In this document: in pieces, positions 50,512 through 58,440 of the stretch
Numbering within the stretch: position 1 is the first letter of the stretch
Layout of the letters: each line of letters begins with the position of its first letter
Assembly: GCF_004912145.1 (NCBI RefSeq)
Contig: NZ_STGT01000003.1
Location: forward strand, 744,001-808,000
DNA from: Peteryoungia rhizophila
GTDB lineage: Bacteria > Pseudomonadota > Alphaproteobacteria > Rhizobiales > Rhizobiaceae
DNA length: 64,000 nt
Reading direction: 5' to 3'
Made by a program: the position numbers and the translations under genes
The notes under the pieces: model-generated
What the model saw: only the letters and a program-made list of their open reading frames with translations
Told to the model about the DNA's origin: nothing
The model's database searches: none

Positions 50512-53466
50512 TCAGCCGGCCACCACCCGCGAAAACACCTTGCGCACGGCCTTTGACAGCCGCTTGATCTCGGCTTCCGTCGCCTTCAGGTCAGGGCAGT
50601 CAGCCGCGCGTGCCACGCGGTCGGTAAGACCCGCCGGGACGTTTGCGGGATCGAAGGGTCCATCGATGCAGAGCCGGATGACCTGCGACAGATCGGTATA
50701 GAGCTTCAAGGCAGCCAGACACGTGTCGAGATCGTTGGGGTCGATGAGCTTACCCAAGGCCTTTAACGCATCCGCCGTCGACAGCTCGTTGGTGCGGACG
50801 CGGAGCCCCTTGGCCGGGGCCACGAGCGCCAGATATTGCGCGATGAACTCAATGTCGATCAGGCCACCGGGAATGAGCTTGACGTCCCAGATATCCTTCG
50901 GCGGCTTCTCCTGTTCGATCAGCGCCCGCATCTCGACGACGTCCTTGGTGGTCTTCGCCGTATCCCTCGGCGCCGCGAGCACCTCCTCGACGATGCCTTC
51001 GGCCTCCTCCATCAGGCTCTGGTCGCCGCAGAGCATGCGCGCCCTGGACAGCGCCATGTGCTCCCAGGTCCAGGCCTCTTCGCGCTGATAGCGGGCGAAA
51101 GAGCGCAGCCGCGTCGCGACCGGCCCCTTGTTGCCGGATGGCCGAAGCCGCATGTCGACCTCGTAGAGCACGCCTTCGGCCGTCGGCGCCGAGAGCGCCG
51201 CGATGAGCCGCTGGGTCAGCCTCGTGAAATATCGCACCGGATCGAGCGGCTTGGCGCCAGCCGATTCCGCCGCCTCATCGTCATGTTCGTAGAGCAGGAT
51301 CAGGTCGACATCCGAGCCCGCAGTCAGTTCGAAGGAGCCGAGTTTGCCCATACCGGCGAGTGCCACCCGACCACCGGGTATCTTGCCATGAGCTGCCTCC
51401 ATCTCCGCAACAACCGCCTTCAAGGCCTCGTCGATGACGAGGCCGGCAAGATCGGTGAAGGCATGTCCGGCCTGGGCGCCGCCGATCGAGCCGGTCAGCA
51501 AGCGGATCCCGATCAGGAAGCGCTGCTCGGCGGCGAAGATGCGCAGCCGGTCGAGGATTTCCTCATAGTGGCGGGCGCTGGAGAGAAAACTCTTCAGGCG
51601 CTTGCCGAGATAGTCGCGAGTGGGAAGTTCAACCAGAAGGCCCGGATCCAGCATACCGTCAAAGACATGCGGGCGCTGGGCGATGATCTCGGCGAGCCGC
51701 GGAGCAGCCGCCATGATGTTGACCATCCGGTGGAGAAGGGCGGGATTGTTGCCGAGCAGGGAAAAGAGCTGGATGCCGGCGGGCAGGCCCGACAGGAAGC
51801 TGTCGAAGCGCAGCAGCGCCTCGTCCGCCCGCCGGCTCTCGCCGAAGGCCTTCAAAAGATCCGGCGTCATCTCGGTCAACCGCTCGCGCGCTTCCACCGA
51901 TTGCGTGGCGCGGTAGCGACCATAATGCCAGGTGCGGATGACACGGGAAATGTCCTCCGGCCGCTCGAAGCCGAGGCCCTTCAGGGTCTTCAGTGTATCC
52001 GGATCATCCTGCTGGCCGGTAAAGACGAGATTGCCGGTCGAACTCGACAGGCCCTCTTCCTTTTCAAACAGTCGGGCATAGCGTTTTTCGACCGTCTTCA
52101 GCGCCGTTTCCAGTGCCCGGGAGAAGGCCGTCGTGTCGATGAAACCCAGCATGAAGGCGATGCGCTTCAGCTCTGCCTCCGTCTCCGGCAGCACATGGGT
52201 CTGCTCGTCATGCACCATCTGGATGCGGTGTTCGACATCGCGCAGGAACCAGTAGCAGTCGGTCAGCTCCTCCGCCGTCTGCCCGTCGATCCAGCGCGCA
52301 GACGCGAGCGCCTTCAACGCCTCCTCGGTCGGGCGGCAGCGCAGGTCCGGCATGCGGCCACCGGCGATCAGCTGCTGCGTCTGGGCGAAAAACTCGATCT
52401 CGCGAATGCCGCCGCGGCCGAGCTTGACGTTGTGCCCCTTCACTGCGATCGCGCCATGGCCCTTGTGCACATGGATCTGGCGCTTGATCGAATGGATGTC
52501 GGCAATCGCCGCATAGTCGAGATATTTGCGGAAGACGAAGGGCACGAGTTCCCGCAGGAACCCCTCGCCGGCCTTCAGGTCGCCGGCCACCGGCCGCGCC
52601 TTGATGAAGGCCGCGCGTTCCCAGTTCTGGCCCCTGCCCTCGTAATAGATCAGCGCCGCCTCGACCGGGACTGCGAGCGGCGTCGAGCCCGGATCGGGGC
52701 GCAGCCGCAAGTCGGTGCGGAAGACATAACCGTCGGCCGTGCGCTCCTGCAGGATACGCACAAGACGGCGCATCATCCGGCCATAGGTCTCCATGGCATC
52801 ATCGGGGTCCTTCAGGATGCCGGCTTCCGGATCGTAGAAGATGACCAGGTCGATGTCGGAGGAATAGTTGAGCTCGCGCGCACCAAGCTTGCCCATGCCG
52901 AGCACGAGAAGCCCGCTGCCTTCGGCCGGATTGTCGCGATCCTTCAGCGTCAGCTTGCCGCCGTCATGACCAGCCAGCAGCAGGTGATCGATCGCCGCCG
53001 CTACCGCCGCATCGGCCACGGCACTCAGCCAGGCGGTCGTGTCGCGCGCGGTGAAGACGCGGGCGAGATCGGCGACAGCGGTGAGAAAGGCCACCTTGCG
53101 TTTGGCACGCCTCAGCCGTGCCATAACCTCCGCCTCGGAAGGTGCGGCACCGGATGCGTCGGGCTTCCAGGCGGTGCGGGCTTCGTCAATCGCGTCGAGG
53201 AGCTGTGGCTCCAGGGGAACCGTCACGGATTCGAGCAGCAGCGACGGCTTCAGGTTCGCGACATCGCGCAGATAGGGGGAAAGGGTGAAGGCCGAGAGCA
53301 CGAATTGGCGCAGCGGTCCTTCTGTCGAGAGATGCTCGGCAAGTCCCGGCTCCTGCTTCGTCAGGTCTTTCAGCAGGCTGGCTGCCGCTTTCAGTTCCGT
53401 CTGGTTGAGCGGACGGATCACGCCCTCCACCACATCGGACAATCTGCTCGTCCTGCCGTCTCCCAT
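50512..53466 (-). CDS. glnE: Glutamine synthetase adenylyltransferase/deadenylase
   Basis: A 984-residue bifunctional enzyme that attaches and removes AMP on glutamine synthetase in reply to nitrogen status through PII. It has two nucleotidyltransferase domains: GMGKLGARELNYSSDIDL around residue 190 (adenylyl-removing half) and GMGKLGSFELTAGSDVDL around 705 (adenylylating half), separated by a regulatory middle. Length matches the family. AGGAG lies five to nine bases before the ATG. It sits upstream of no co-directional gene; the sensor kinase gene follows 54 bp upstream in the same direction and may share transcription. Confidence 0.97.
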   Translation of the reverse strand: MGDGRTSRLSDVVEGVIRPLNQTELKAAASLLKDLTKQEPGLAEHLSTEGPLRQFVLSAFTLSPYLRDVANLKPSLLLESVTVPLEPQLLDAIDEARTAWKPDASGAAPSEAEVMARLRRAKRKVAFLTAVADLARVFTARDTTAWLSAVADAAVAAAIDHLLLAGHDGGKLTLKDRDNPAEGSGLLVLGMGKLGARELNYSSDIDLVIFYDPEAGILKDPDDAMETYGRMMRRLVRILQERTADGYVFRTDLRLRPDPGSTPLAVPVEAALIYYEGRGQNWERAAFIKARPVAGDLKAGEGFLRELVPFVFRKYLDYAAIADIHSIKRQIHVHKGHGAIAVKGHNVKLGRGGIREIEFFAQTQQLIAGGRMPDLRCRPTEEALKALASARWIDGQTAEELTDCYWFLRDVEHRIQMVHDEQTHVLPETEAELKRIAFMLGFIDTTAFSRALETALKTVEKRYARLFEKEEGLSSSTGNLVFTGQQDDPDTLKTLKGLGFERPEDISRVIRTWHYGRYRATQSVEARERLTEMTPDLLKAFGESRRADEALLRFDSFLSGLPAGIQLFSLLGNNPALLHRMVNIMAAAPRLAEIIAQRPHVFDGMLDPGLLVELPTRDYLGKRLKSFLSSARHYEEILDRLRIFAAEQRFLIGIRLLTGSIGGAQAGHAFTDLAGLVIDEALKAVVAEMEAAHGKIPGGRVALAGMGKLGSFELTAGSDVDLILLYEHDDEAAESAGAKPLDPVRYFTRLTQRLIAALSAPTAEGVLYEVDMRLRPSGNKGPVATRLRSFARYQREEAWTWEHMALSRARMLCGDQSLMEEAEGIVEEVLAAPRDTAKTTKDVVEMRALIEQEKPPKDIWDVKLIPGGLIDIEFIAQYLALVAPAKGLRVRTNELSTADALKALGKLIDPNDLDTCLAALKLYTDLSQVIRLCIDGPFDPANVPAGLTDRVARAADCPDLKATEAEIKRLSKAVRKVFSRVVAG

Positions 53467-53520
53467 CAGCGTCTCCTATCCCGGCCGAGATTTCTTGGCG
53501 AATCTCCAGCCCGGGCTAGG

Positions 53521-54936
53521 TTACGGCCTCATTCCGGGAAAGACCATGGTCGCCGTCAGGCCCGGATGGTCAGGGTGGCCACGCGTGTCGGACAGGACCA
53601 GCCGCCCGCCATGCAGGGCCATGATCGCCTCGACCAGCGAAAGCCCCAGCCCCGTGCCGGGCTTCGAACGGCTCTTGTCCAGCCGCACGAAGCGCTTGAC
53701 CACCTCGCCGCGTTTGTCTTCTGGAATGCCCGGCCCCTGGTCCGAGACCGAAATTTCCACACCCTCGGCCCCACGCGACACGCGCACCCTTATTTCCGAA
53801 GCGGCCTCTCCCTGACTGCCGTATTTGATCGCATTGTCGATCAGATTGGCGATCGCCTGGCCCACGAGTTCGCGGTTGCCGCGTACCGACAAGCCCGGTG
53901 CTATCTGGCAGACCATGATCTGGCCCGCCTCTTCCGCTACCGGCTCGTAGAGTTCGGCGCTATCCGCAGCGATGGCGGATATGTCGATGTCGGTGAGTTC
54001 CGCCGCGATCGACCCTGCCTCGACGCGGGAGATCATCAAAAGCGCGTTGAAGGTGCGGATCAGCTGGTCGGATTCGGAAATGATCGTTTCCAGCGCCACT
54101 TTCCTCGCCTGCGCATCATCCTCGTTCAGCGCATCGGCCGCCTTGTTGCGCAGGCGCGTCAGCGGTGTTTTCAGGTCGTGGGCGATATTGTCGGAAACCT
54201 GTTTCAGGCCCTCGTTCAACTGCTCGATACGCCCCAGCATGCCGTTCAACGACGACGACAGGCGGTCGAACTCGTCACCCGAGCCAGAGACCGGAAGCCG
54301 CTGCGAGAGGTCACCCGCCATGATCTTCTGGCTCGCCGCCGAAACACGGTCGATGCGTTTCAGCGCATTGCGGCCGATGGCAAACCAGATGACCACCGCG
54401 CCCACGCCCATGATCAGCAGTGCCACCATCAGCGCCTGGCGCACGAGCAGCCGAAGCTTGCCCGGCTCGCCGAGATCGCGGCCGACGAGGACCCTGATAC
54501 CATTGTCCAGCAGGAAAACATGGCCGGTCGCTAGATGGCGCTTCACGCCGCCGCTGTCAGTATAGCGTTGGTAGCGGAACGGAAACTTGGTCCAGCCCTC
54601 CTCGTCGAACACACCGGGCTGCAGGGAGGCGACGTTGCCCGCGAGGATCTCGCCGTTCGGGCTGGCGATCACGTAGAGGTTCGCCCCCGGCTGGCGGGCG
54701 CGGCGCTCCATGGTCCGCAAGAGCTGGTTGATCCCACCGCGTTCGAAGGCCCCCTGGATCTCCGTCACTTCCTGGCGCAGCGCGTCACGTGTTTGGTTGT
54801 TCAGTATACGCTCGGCAAGCCCCGTCACGTAGAAGACGAGAAAGGCAGCGCAAAGCGCGAAAAGAACGATGTAGAGGGCGGAAAGCCGGACGGCCGTCGA
54901 CTTGGCCAGCACCCCGAGTCGGGACTTCAGCTGCAT
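53521..54936 (-). CDS. Membrane sensor histidine kinase (HAMP, EnvZ/PhoR type)
   Basis: A 471-residue kinase: helix one about 18-40, a periplasmic sensor to about 160, helix two about 163-186, HAMP (IGRNALKRIDRVSAASQKI), dimerisation block NIAHDLKTPLTRLRNKA with His253, and ATPase motifs LIDNAIKYG, DQGPGIP, GTGLGLSLV. It pairs with the OmpR-type regulator one base upstream (54938), and together with degP this looks like an envelope-stress two-component system. The signal sensed is not visible. Confidence 0.9.
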   Translation of the reverse strand: MQLKSRLGVLAKSTAVRLSALYIVLFALCAAFLVFYVTGLAERILNNQTRDALRQEVTEIQGAFERGGINQLLRTMERRARQPGANLYVIASPNGEILAGNVASLQPGVFDEEGWTKFPFRYQRYTDSGGVKRHLATGHVFLLDNGIRVLVGRDLGEPGKLRLLVRQALMVALLIMGVGAVVIWFAIGRNALKRIDRVSAASQKIMAGDLSQRLPVSGSGDEFDRLSSSLNGMLGRIEQLNEGLKQVSDNIAHDLKTPLTRLRNKAADALNEDDAQARKVALETIISESDQLIRTFNALLMISRVEAGSIAAELTDIDISAIAADSAELYEPVAEEAGQIMVCQIAPGLSVRGNRELVGQAIANLIDNAIKYGSQGEAASEIRVRVSRGAEGVEISVSDQGPGIPEDKRGEVVKRFVRLDKSRSKPGTGLGLSLVEAIMALHGGRLVLSDTRGHPDHPGLTATMVFPGMRP

Positions 54937-54937
54937 G

Positions 54938-55696
54938 TCAGCCTTCGTCCTTGATCATGTAACCCGCGCCGCGCACGGTCTTCAGAAGCGGCCGGTCAAA
55001 ATCCTTCTCGATTTTCGAGCGCAGGCGCGAGACATGCACGTCGATGACATTGGTCTGCGGGTCGAAGTGATAGTCCCAAACGTGTTCGAGCAGCATGGTG
55101 CGGGTCACCACCTGGCCGGCATTTTTCATCAGATATTCGAGCAGACGGAATTCGCGCGGCTGCAGCAGTATCTCCTTCCCCGCCCGTTTCACCTCATGGG
55201 AGAGGCGATCGAGCTCGAGATCGCCGACGCGGTAGGCCATGTCCTGCTCCGGCTTGCCCTTGCGGCGACCTAGCACCTCGACGCGGGCGAGCAATTCGGA
55301 AAAGGCATAAGGTTTCGGCAGGTAGTCGTCACCACCGGCGCGCAGGCCCGTGACCCGATCGTCGACCTGGCCGAGGGCCGAAAGGATGAGGACGGGCGTA
55401 TCAATGCCGCGCTTGCGCAACTCGCTGATGACCGACAGGCCGTCCCGGCGCGGCAACATGCGGTCGACGACCATCACGTCATAGGTGTTTTCCGTGCCCA
55501 TGAAGAGGCCACTTTCGCCGTCACTGGCGTGATCGGCGACAATGCCGGCCTCGCGAAAGGCCTTGGTCATGTAGGCTGCGGCTTCCAGATCGTCTTCGAT
55601 GACAAGTATTTTCATGCGCGCGACATTAGCCTCGGCATCCGCCACCGTATAGCCGGTTTCGCCGGACTTCGGCTGTCCTTGTTCCGCGATCCCCAT
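54938..55696 (-). CDS. OmpR/PhoB-family response regulator
   Basis: A 252-residue regulator with a receiver domain (KILVIEDDLEAA; phospho-Asp78 in VMVVDRMLP; Lys in LPKPYAF) and a C-terminal winged-helix DNA-binding domain (LDRLSHEVKRAGKEI, ending LKTVRGAGYMIKDEG). Start chosen at 55696 because AGGAAAGGACG gives a good ribosome site; the domain itself begins at an ATG 27 codons later (55615) without one, so the first 27 residues are uncertain. Kinase gene follows one base after; degP lies 97 bp upstream behind a terminator. Confidence 0.9.
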   Translation of the reverse strand: MGIAEQGQPKSGETGYTVADAEANVARMKILVIEDDLEAAAYMTKAFREAGIVADHASDGESGLFMGTENTYDVMVVDRMLPRRDGLSVISELRKRGIDTPVLILSALGQVDDRVTGLRAGGDDYLPKPYAFSELLARVEVLGRRKGKPEQDMAYRVGDLELDRLSHEVKRAGKEILLQPREFRLLEYLMKNAGQVVTRTMLLEHVWDYHFDPQTNVIDVHVSRLRSKIEKDFDRPLLKTVRGAGYMIKDEG

Positions 55697-55740
55697 GCTT
55701 CGTCCTTTCCTGACACGAGACGGTCACCGACCGCCGGAAA

Positions 55741-55778
55741 CGACAAAGGGCGCCGCCGGTCCTCGACCGCCGGCGCCC
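55741..55778 (-). terminator. Intrinsic terminator of degP
   Basis: Thirteen-base stem, one mismatch (arms starting GGGCGCCG and ending CGGCGCCC), with a 5-base loop; on the minus strand TTTGTCG follows. Confidence 0.7.
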
Positions 55779-55793
55779 CATGTCACATCACAA

Positions 55794-57341
55794 TCAGCCC
55801 TGGTTGATCGGGAGAGCCACGAAGCGGCTGCCGCTTTCCGATTCGACCTGGAAGAGCGCCCGGGTACGGCCGTCCTTTTTGGCCTGGTCGAGGACCTTCT
55901 GCACGTCGGCAGCAGACGAGACTTCCTGGTTGTTGACCGAGGTGATCGTCTCGCCGGCCTTCAGGCCCTTGTCGGCGGCATCGCTGTCGGGATCGACATC
56001 GACGATCGCAAGGCCGTTTCCGCCATCGGCTGGACGAACCGAAAGACCGAGGTTCGACAGTTCCTGCTCGGCTTCCGGAGCCGGAGCCGCGTTGTTCTCG
56101 GTCTCTGCGCTCGCGGCCTGGTCTGCCGGCAGTTCGCCGAGCTTGACCTTGACTTCGGTCGCCTTGCCATCACGCCACAGCGACACGTCCACGGTGGTGT
56201 CAGGTGCATAAGCTGCGATGCGGCGAGCGAGTTCACGCGGATCCTTGACCGGATCGCCGTTGACCGCCGTCACCACGTCCCCCTGCTTGATGCCCGCCGC
56301 TTCACCGGGCGAACCGGCCTGCGGGGCGACGACGAGGGCGCCACTGTCTTCGGCGAGGCCGAGGCTATCGGCGATGTCCTGAGTGACCGGCTGGATCTGC
56401 ACGCCGAGCCAGCCGCGCGAAACCGTGCCTGTTTCCTTGAGCTTGGCGATGACATCAGTCGCGACCGAGGCCGGGATGGCGAAGGCGATGCCGACATTGC
56501 CGCCCGAGGGCGAGAAGATGGCGGTGTTGATGCCGACCACTTCGCCGTTCAGGTTGAAGCCGGGACCACCCGAATTGCCGCGGTTCACGGCCGCATCGAT
56601 CTGCAGGTAGTCGTCATAGGGGCCGGAGCCGATGTTGCGGCCGCGGGCCGAGATGATGCCGGCGGTCACGGTGCCGCCGAGGCCGAAGGGATTGCCGACT
56701 GCGACAACCCAGTCACCGACGCGGACCTTCTCGTCGTCTGCGAACTTCACATAGGTGAACTTCGTGTCGGGCTCGTCGATCTTGAGCAGCGCGAGGTCGG
56801 TGCGACTGTCCTTGCCGACCAGCTTGGCATCGTATTCCTTGCCGTCGTTCATCACGATGGTGAAGGCAGCACCGTCATCGATGACGTGGTTGTTGGTGAC
56901 GATATAGCCGTCTTCGGAGATGAAGAAGCCGGAGCCTTGCGAGGTCGGACGCAGGCGACCCGGGCCACGCTCGGCGCGCGGGCCACGGTCACCGCGCGGG
57001 GCTTCCATGCCAGGACCACCGAATTCGCGGAAGAAGCGCTTCAACGGGTGATCATCCGGCAGGTCCTCGAAGCTGCGGCCGCCGAAGTTGAAGGAGAAAT
57101 TGCTTTCGTCGGACGACGTGTTCTGGACATTCGACTGGACGCGGACGGAGACGACGGCCGGCAGGACGGCCTGGACGACGTCGCCGAAGCTCGGAACCTG
57201 CGGCGCGTTCACTTCCACCGGTGCGGCAAGCGCCGGCACAGCGGCGAAGGGGGCAGCCGTCACCAGCATCATGGCGGCGAGGCCCGCTGAGGTGGAGGTC
57301 TTCAGGATCGATTTCAGCGAACGACCTTTGTTCTCGGACAT
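55794..57341 (-). CDS. degP: Periplasmic Do-family serine protease
   Basis: A 515-residue HtrA/DegP protein: N-terminal signal/anchor (MMLVTAAPFAAVPALA), trypsin-like domain with His152 (NNHV), Asp182 (RTDLALL) and Ser257 (GNSGGPG), and two PDZ domains. It degrades or refolds misfolded envelope proteins. Gly replaces the usual Thr after GNSGGP. The ATG at 57341 has AAGG eight bases upstream; an ATG five codons earlier (57356) is an alternative. In rhizobia degP follows cycHJKL, as here, but an antitoxin gene has come between. Confidence 0.93.
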   Translation of the reverse strand: MSENKGRSLKSILKTSTSAGLAAMMLVTAAPFAAVPALAAPVEVNAPQVPSFGDVVQAVLPAVVSVRVQSNVQNTSSDESNFSFNFGGRSFEDLPDDHPLKRFFREFGGPGMEAPRGDRGPRAERGPGRLRPTSQGSGFFISEDGYIVTNNHVIDDGAAFTIVMNDGKEYDAKLVGKDSRTDLALLKIDEPDTKFTYVKFADDEKVRVGDWVVAVGNPFGLGGTVTAGIISARGRNIGSGPYDDYLQIDAAVNRGNSGGPGFNLNGEVVGINTAIFSPSGGNVGIAFAIPASVATDVIAKLKETGTVSRGWLGVQIQPVTQDIADSLGLAEDSGALVVAPQAGSPGEAAGIKQGDVVTAVNGDPVKDPRELARRIAAYAPDTTVDVSLWRDGKATEVKVKLGELPADQAASAETENNAAPAPEAEQELSNLGLSVRPADGGNGLAIVDVDPDSDAADKGLKAGETITSVNNQEVSSAADVQKVLDQAKKDGRTRALFQVESESGSRFVALPINQG

Positions 57342-57548
57342 GTGATCTACCTTCATCTGTTCTTCTGACTGGAGCCGCCGGACAACCCGGCGGTGGGAAG
57401 CGGTGGATGAGGAGAGATATAGGAGCTGTCAGGTTACGGCGAACTGTACGGCAGATGAATTGTTGGTAATGTTTGGAGGCTGATTGGGATGCATTTGACC
57501 CAACCTGCACCGAAGCTACACTCCGTATTACAAACGGAGCAAAAAGCG

Positions 57549-57809
57549 ATGCCGAAACAGAAGCTGTCCGATCCAATCACGCTTAGATTACCGCTCGACC
57601 TTCTGGCCGAGATCCAAGCGGTTGCGGATGCTTGCGAACGCAGCCGTAGCTGGGTCATGGTAAGGGCGCTGAAGGCCTACATGGCCCAGGAAGGTCGCGA
57701 GATCGAGGAAATGGCAGAGGCGCAGAAAGCGACGGCCAGTGGCGAGGGAATAGACGCCGACGACGTGCTTACCGAGCTAGACGCCGTCATCAAGGGCGCT
57801 CCGGCGTGA
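57549..57809 (+). CDS. RHH (CopG/ParD-type) antitoxin, orphan
   Basis: An 86-residue ribbon-helix-helix protein: the strand SDPITLRLPLDLLAEIQAVADACERS followed by a helical SRSWVMVRALKAYMAQEGREIEEM. This fits ParD-like antitoxins, which bind DNA by the ribbon and neutralise a ParE/RelE toxin by the C-terminal tail. GGAG precedes the ATG. The toxin that should overlap its stop is reduced to nine codons (next feature). It lies between degP and cycL, which are neighbours elsewhere in the group, so it was inserted. Confidence 0.85.
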   Translation: MPKQKLSDPITLRLPLDLLAEIQAVADACERSRSWVMVRALKAYMAQEGREIEEMAEAQKATASGEGIDADDVLTELDAVIKGAPA

Positions 57810-57835
57810 AAGTCACCTTCTCGCCCACGGCCTGA
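57806..57835 (+). pseudogene. Remnant of ParE-like toxin (9 codons)
   Basis: A GTG overlapping the antitoxin stop (cGTGA) reads MKVTFSPTA and then TGA. That opening (M-K-V-x-F-S-P-x-A) is the characteristic start of ParE/RelE toxins, which should continue for about 90 residues. Five bases later the 3' end of the opposite-strand cycL begins, so the rest of the toxin is gone. The remnant has no function by itself. Confidence 0.6.
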
Positions 57836-57840
57836 CCTCG

Positions 57841-58440
57841 TCACTCCCGATCCAGCAACTTCCCCAGTCGTGCTTCCTCCTCCGGCGAAAGCTTTGCCAC
57901 CGGCTGCACGGCCCGCCTGCGCGTATAAACGACAGCCACGATAAGCCCGATGATAGCAAGTGCTGCCGGTGCGCCCCAAAGCCCGATTGTGCGGACACTG
58001 AGCCTCGGCTTAAGCAGCACGAATTCCCCGTAGCGCGACACGACATAATCCAGCACCTGCTCGTCGCTATCGCCCCCCACCAGCCGCTCGCGCACCACCA
58101 CGCGCAGGTCGCGGGCCAGTTCTGCATTGGAATCGTCGATCGACTGGTTCTGGCAGACCATGCAGCGCAGTTCCGCCGACAGTGCCCGCGCCCGCTGTTC
58201 GAGAGCGGGATCGGCGAGCACTTCGTCCGGATTGACCGCGAAGGCGTGGATCGGGGTGAGAAGAAGGGCGAGAAAGAGGAAAAGGCGCCGAAGTGTCAGA
58301 CGTCGTAGCCCCTCACCCTGACCCTCTCCCCGCCAGCGGGGAGAGGGAATGGCTGATATCGGCGGGTTCGCCCTTCTCCCCGCCTGCGGGGAGAAGGTGG
58401 CGGCAGCCGGATGAGGGGCAATCTTCTGAAACCAGGCCAT
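57841..58440 (-). CDS. cycL: Cytochrome c maturation protein CcmH/CycL, with translated repeat
   Basis: CycL reduces apocytochrome c haem-binding cysteines via its CxxC. Here the mature domain is intact: signal helix [17 protein letters not shown], then [15 protein letters not shown] with the redox Cys pair, and a C-terminal membrane helix. The protein is 199 residues, about 50 more than usual. The extra is at the N-terminus between an ATG that overlaps the cycK stop (TGATG) and the signal helix, and is encoded by the palindromic repeat at 58309-58418. The likely original start is that ATG; no other good start lies nearer the signal helix. Confidence 0.88.
   Translation of the reverse strand: MAWFQKIAPHPAAATFSPQAGRRANPPISAIPSPRWRGEGQGEGLRRLTLRRLFLFLALLLTPIHAFAVNPDEVLADPALEQRARALSAELRCMVCQNQSIDDSNAELARDLRVVVRERLVGGDSDEQVLDYVVSRYGEFVLLKPRLSVRTIGLWGAPAALAIIGLIVAVVYTRRRAVQPVAKLSPEEEARLGKLLDRE
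58309..58418. repeat. Palindromic repeat inside 5' part of cycL
   Basis: Two hairpins, CCCTCTCCCCGC-CA-GCGGGGAGAGGG (58322-58347) and CCTTCTCCCCGC-CT-GCGGGGAGAAGG (58372-58397), within outer arms CCCCTCA (58309-58315) and TGAGGGG (58412-58418). Such CTCCCCGC units are dispersed repeats of Rhizobiales, normally intergenic; here the frame runs through it, giving residues like [19 protein letters not shown]. Confidence 0.8.

Noticed and set aside
50836..54534. 1232-codon plus-strand frame opposite glnE and the kinase gene
   Set aside because: Spans two real minus-strand genes, has no domain and begins without a ribosome site; a GC-bias artefact.
55695..57290. 531-codon plus-strand frame opposite degP
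   Set aside because: Shadow of degP; no start signal.
58309..58418. CRISPR-like array
   Set aside because: Only two hairpins that are palindromes rather than spaced direct repeats; no cas genes.
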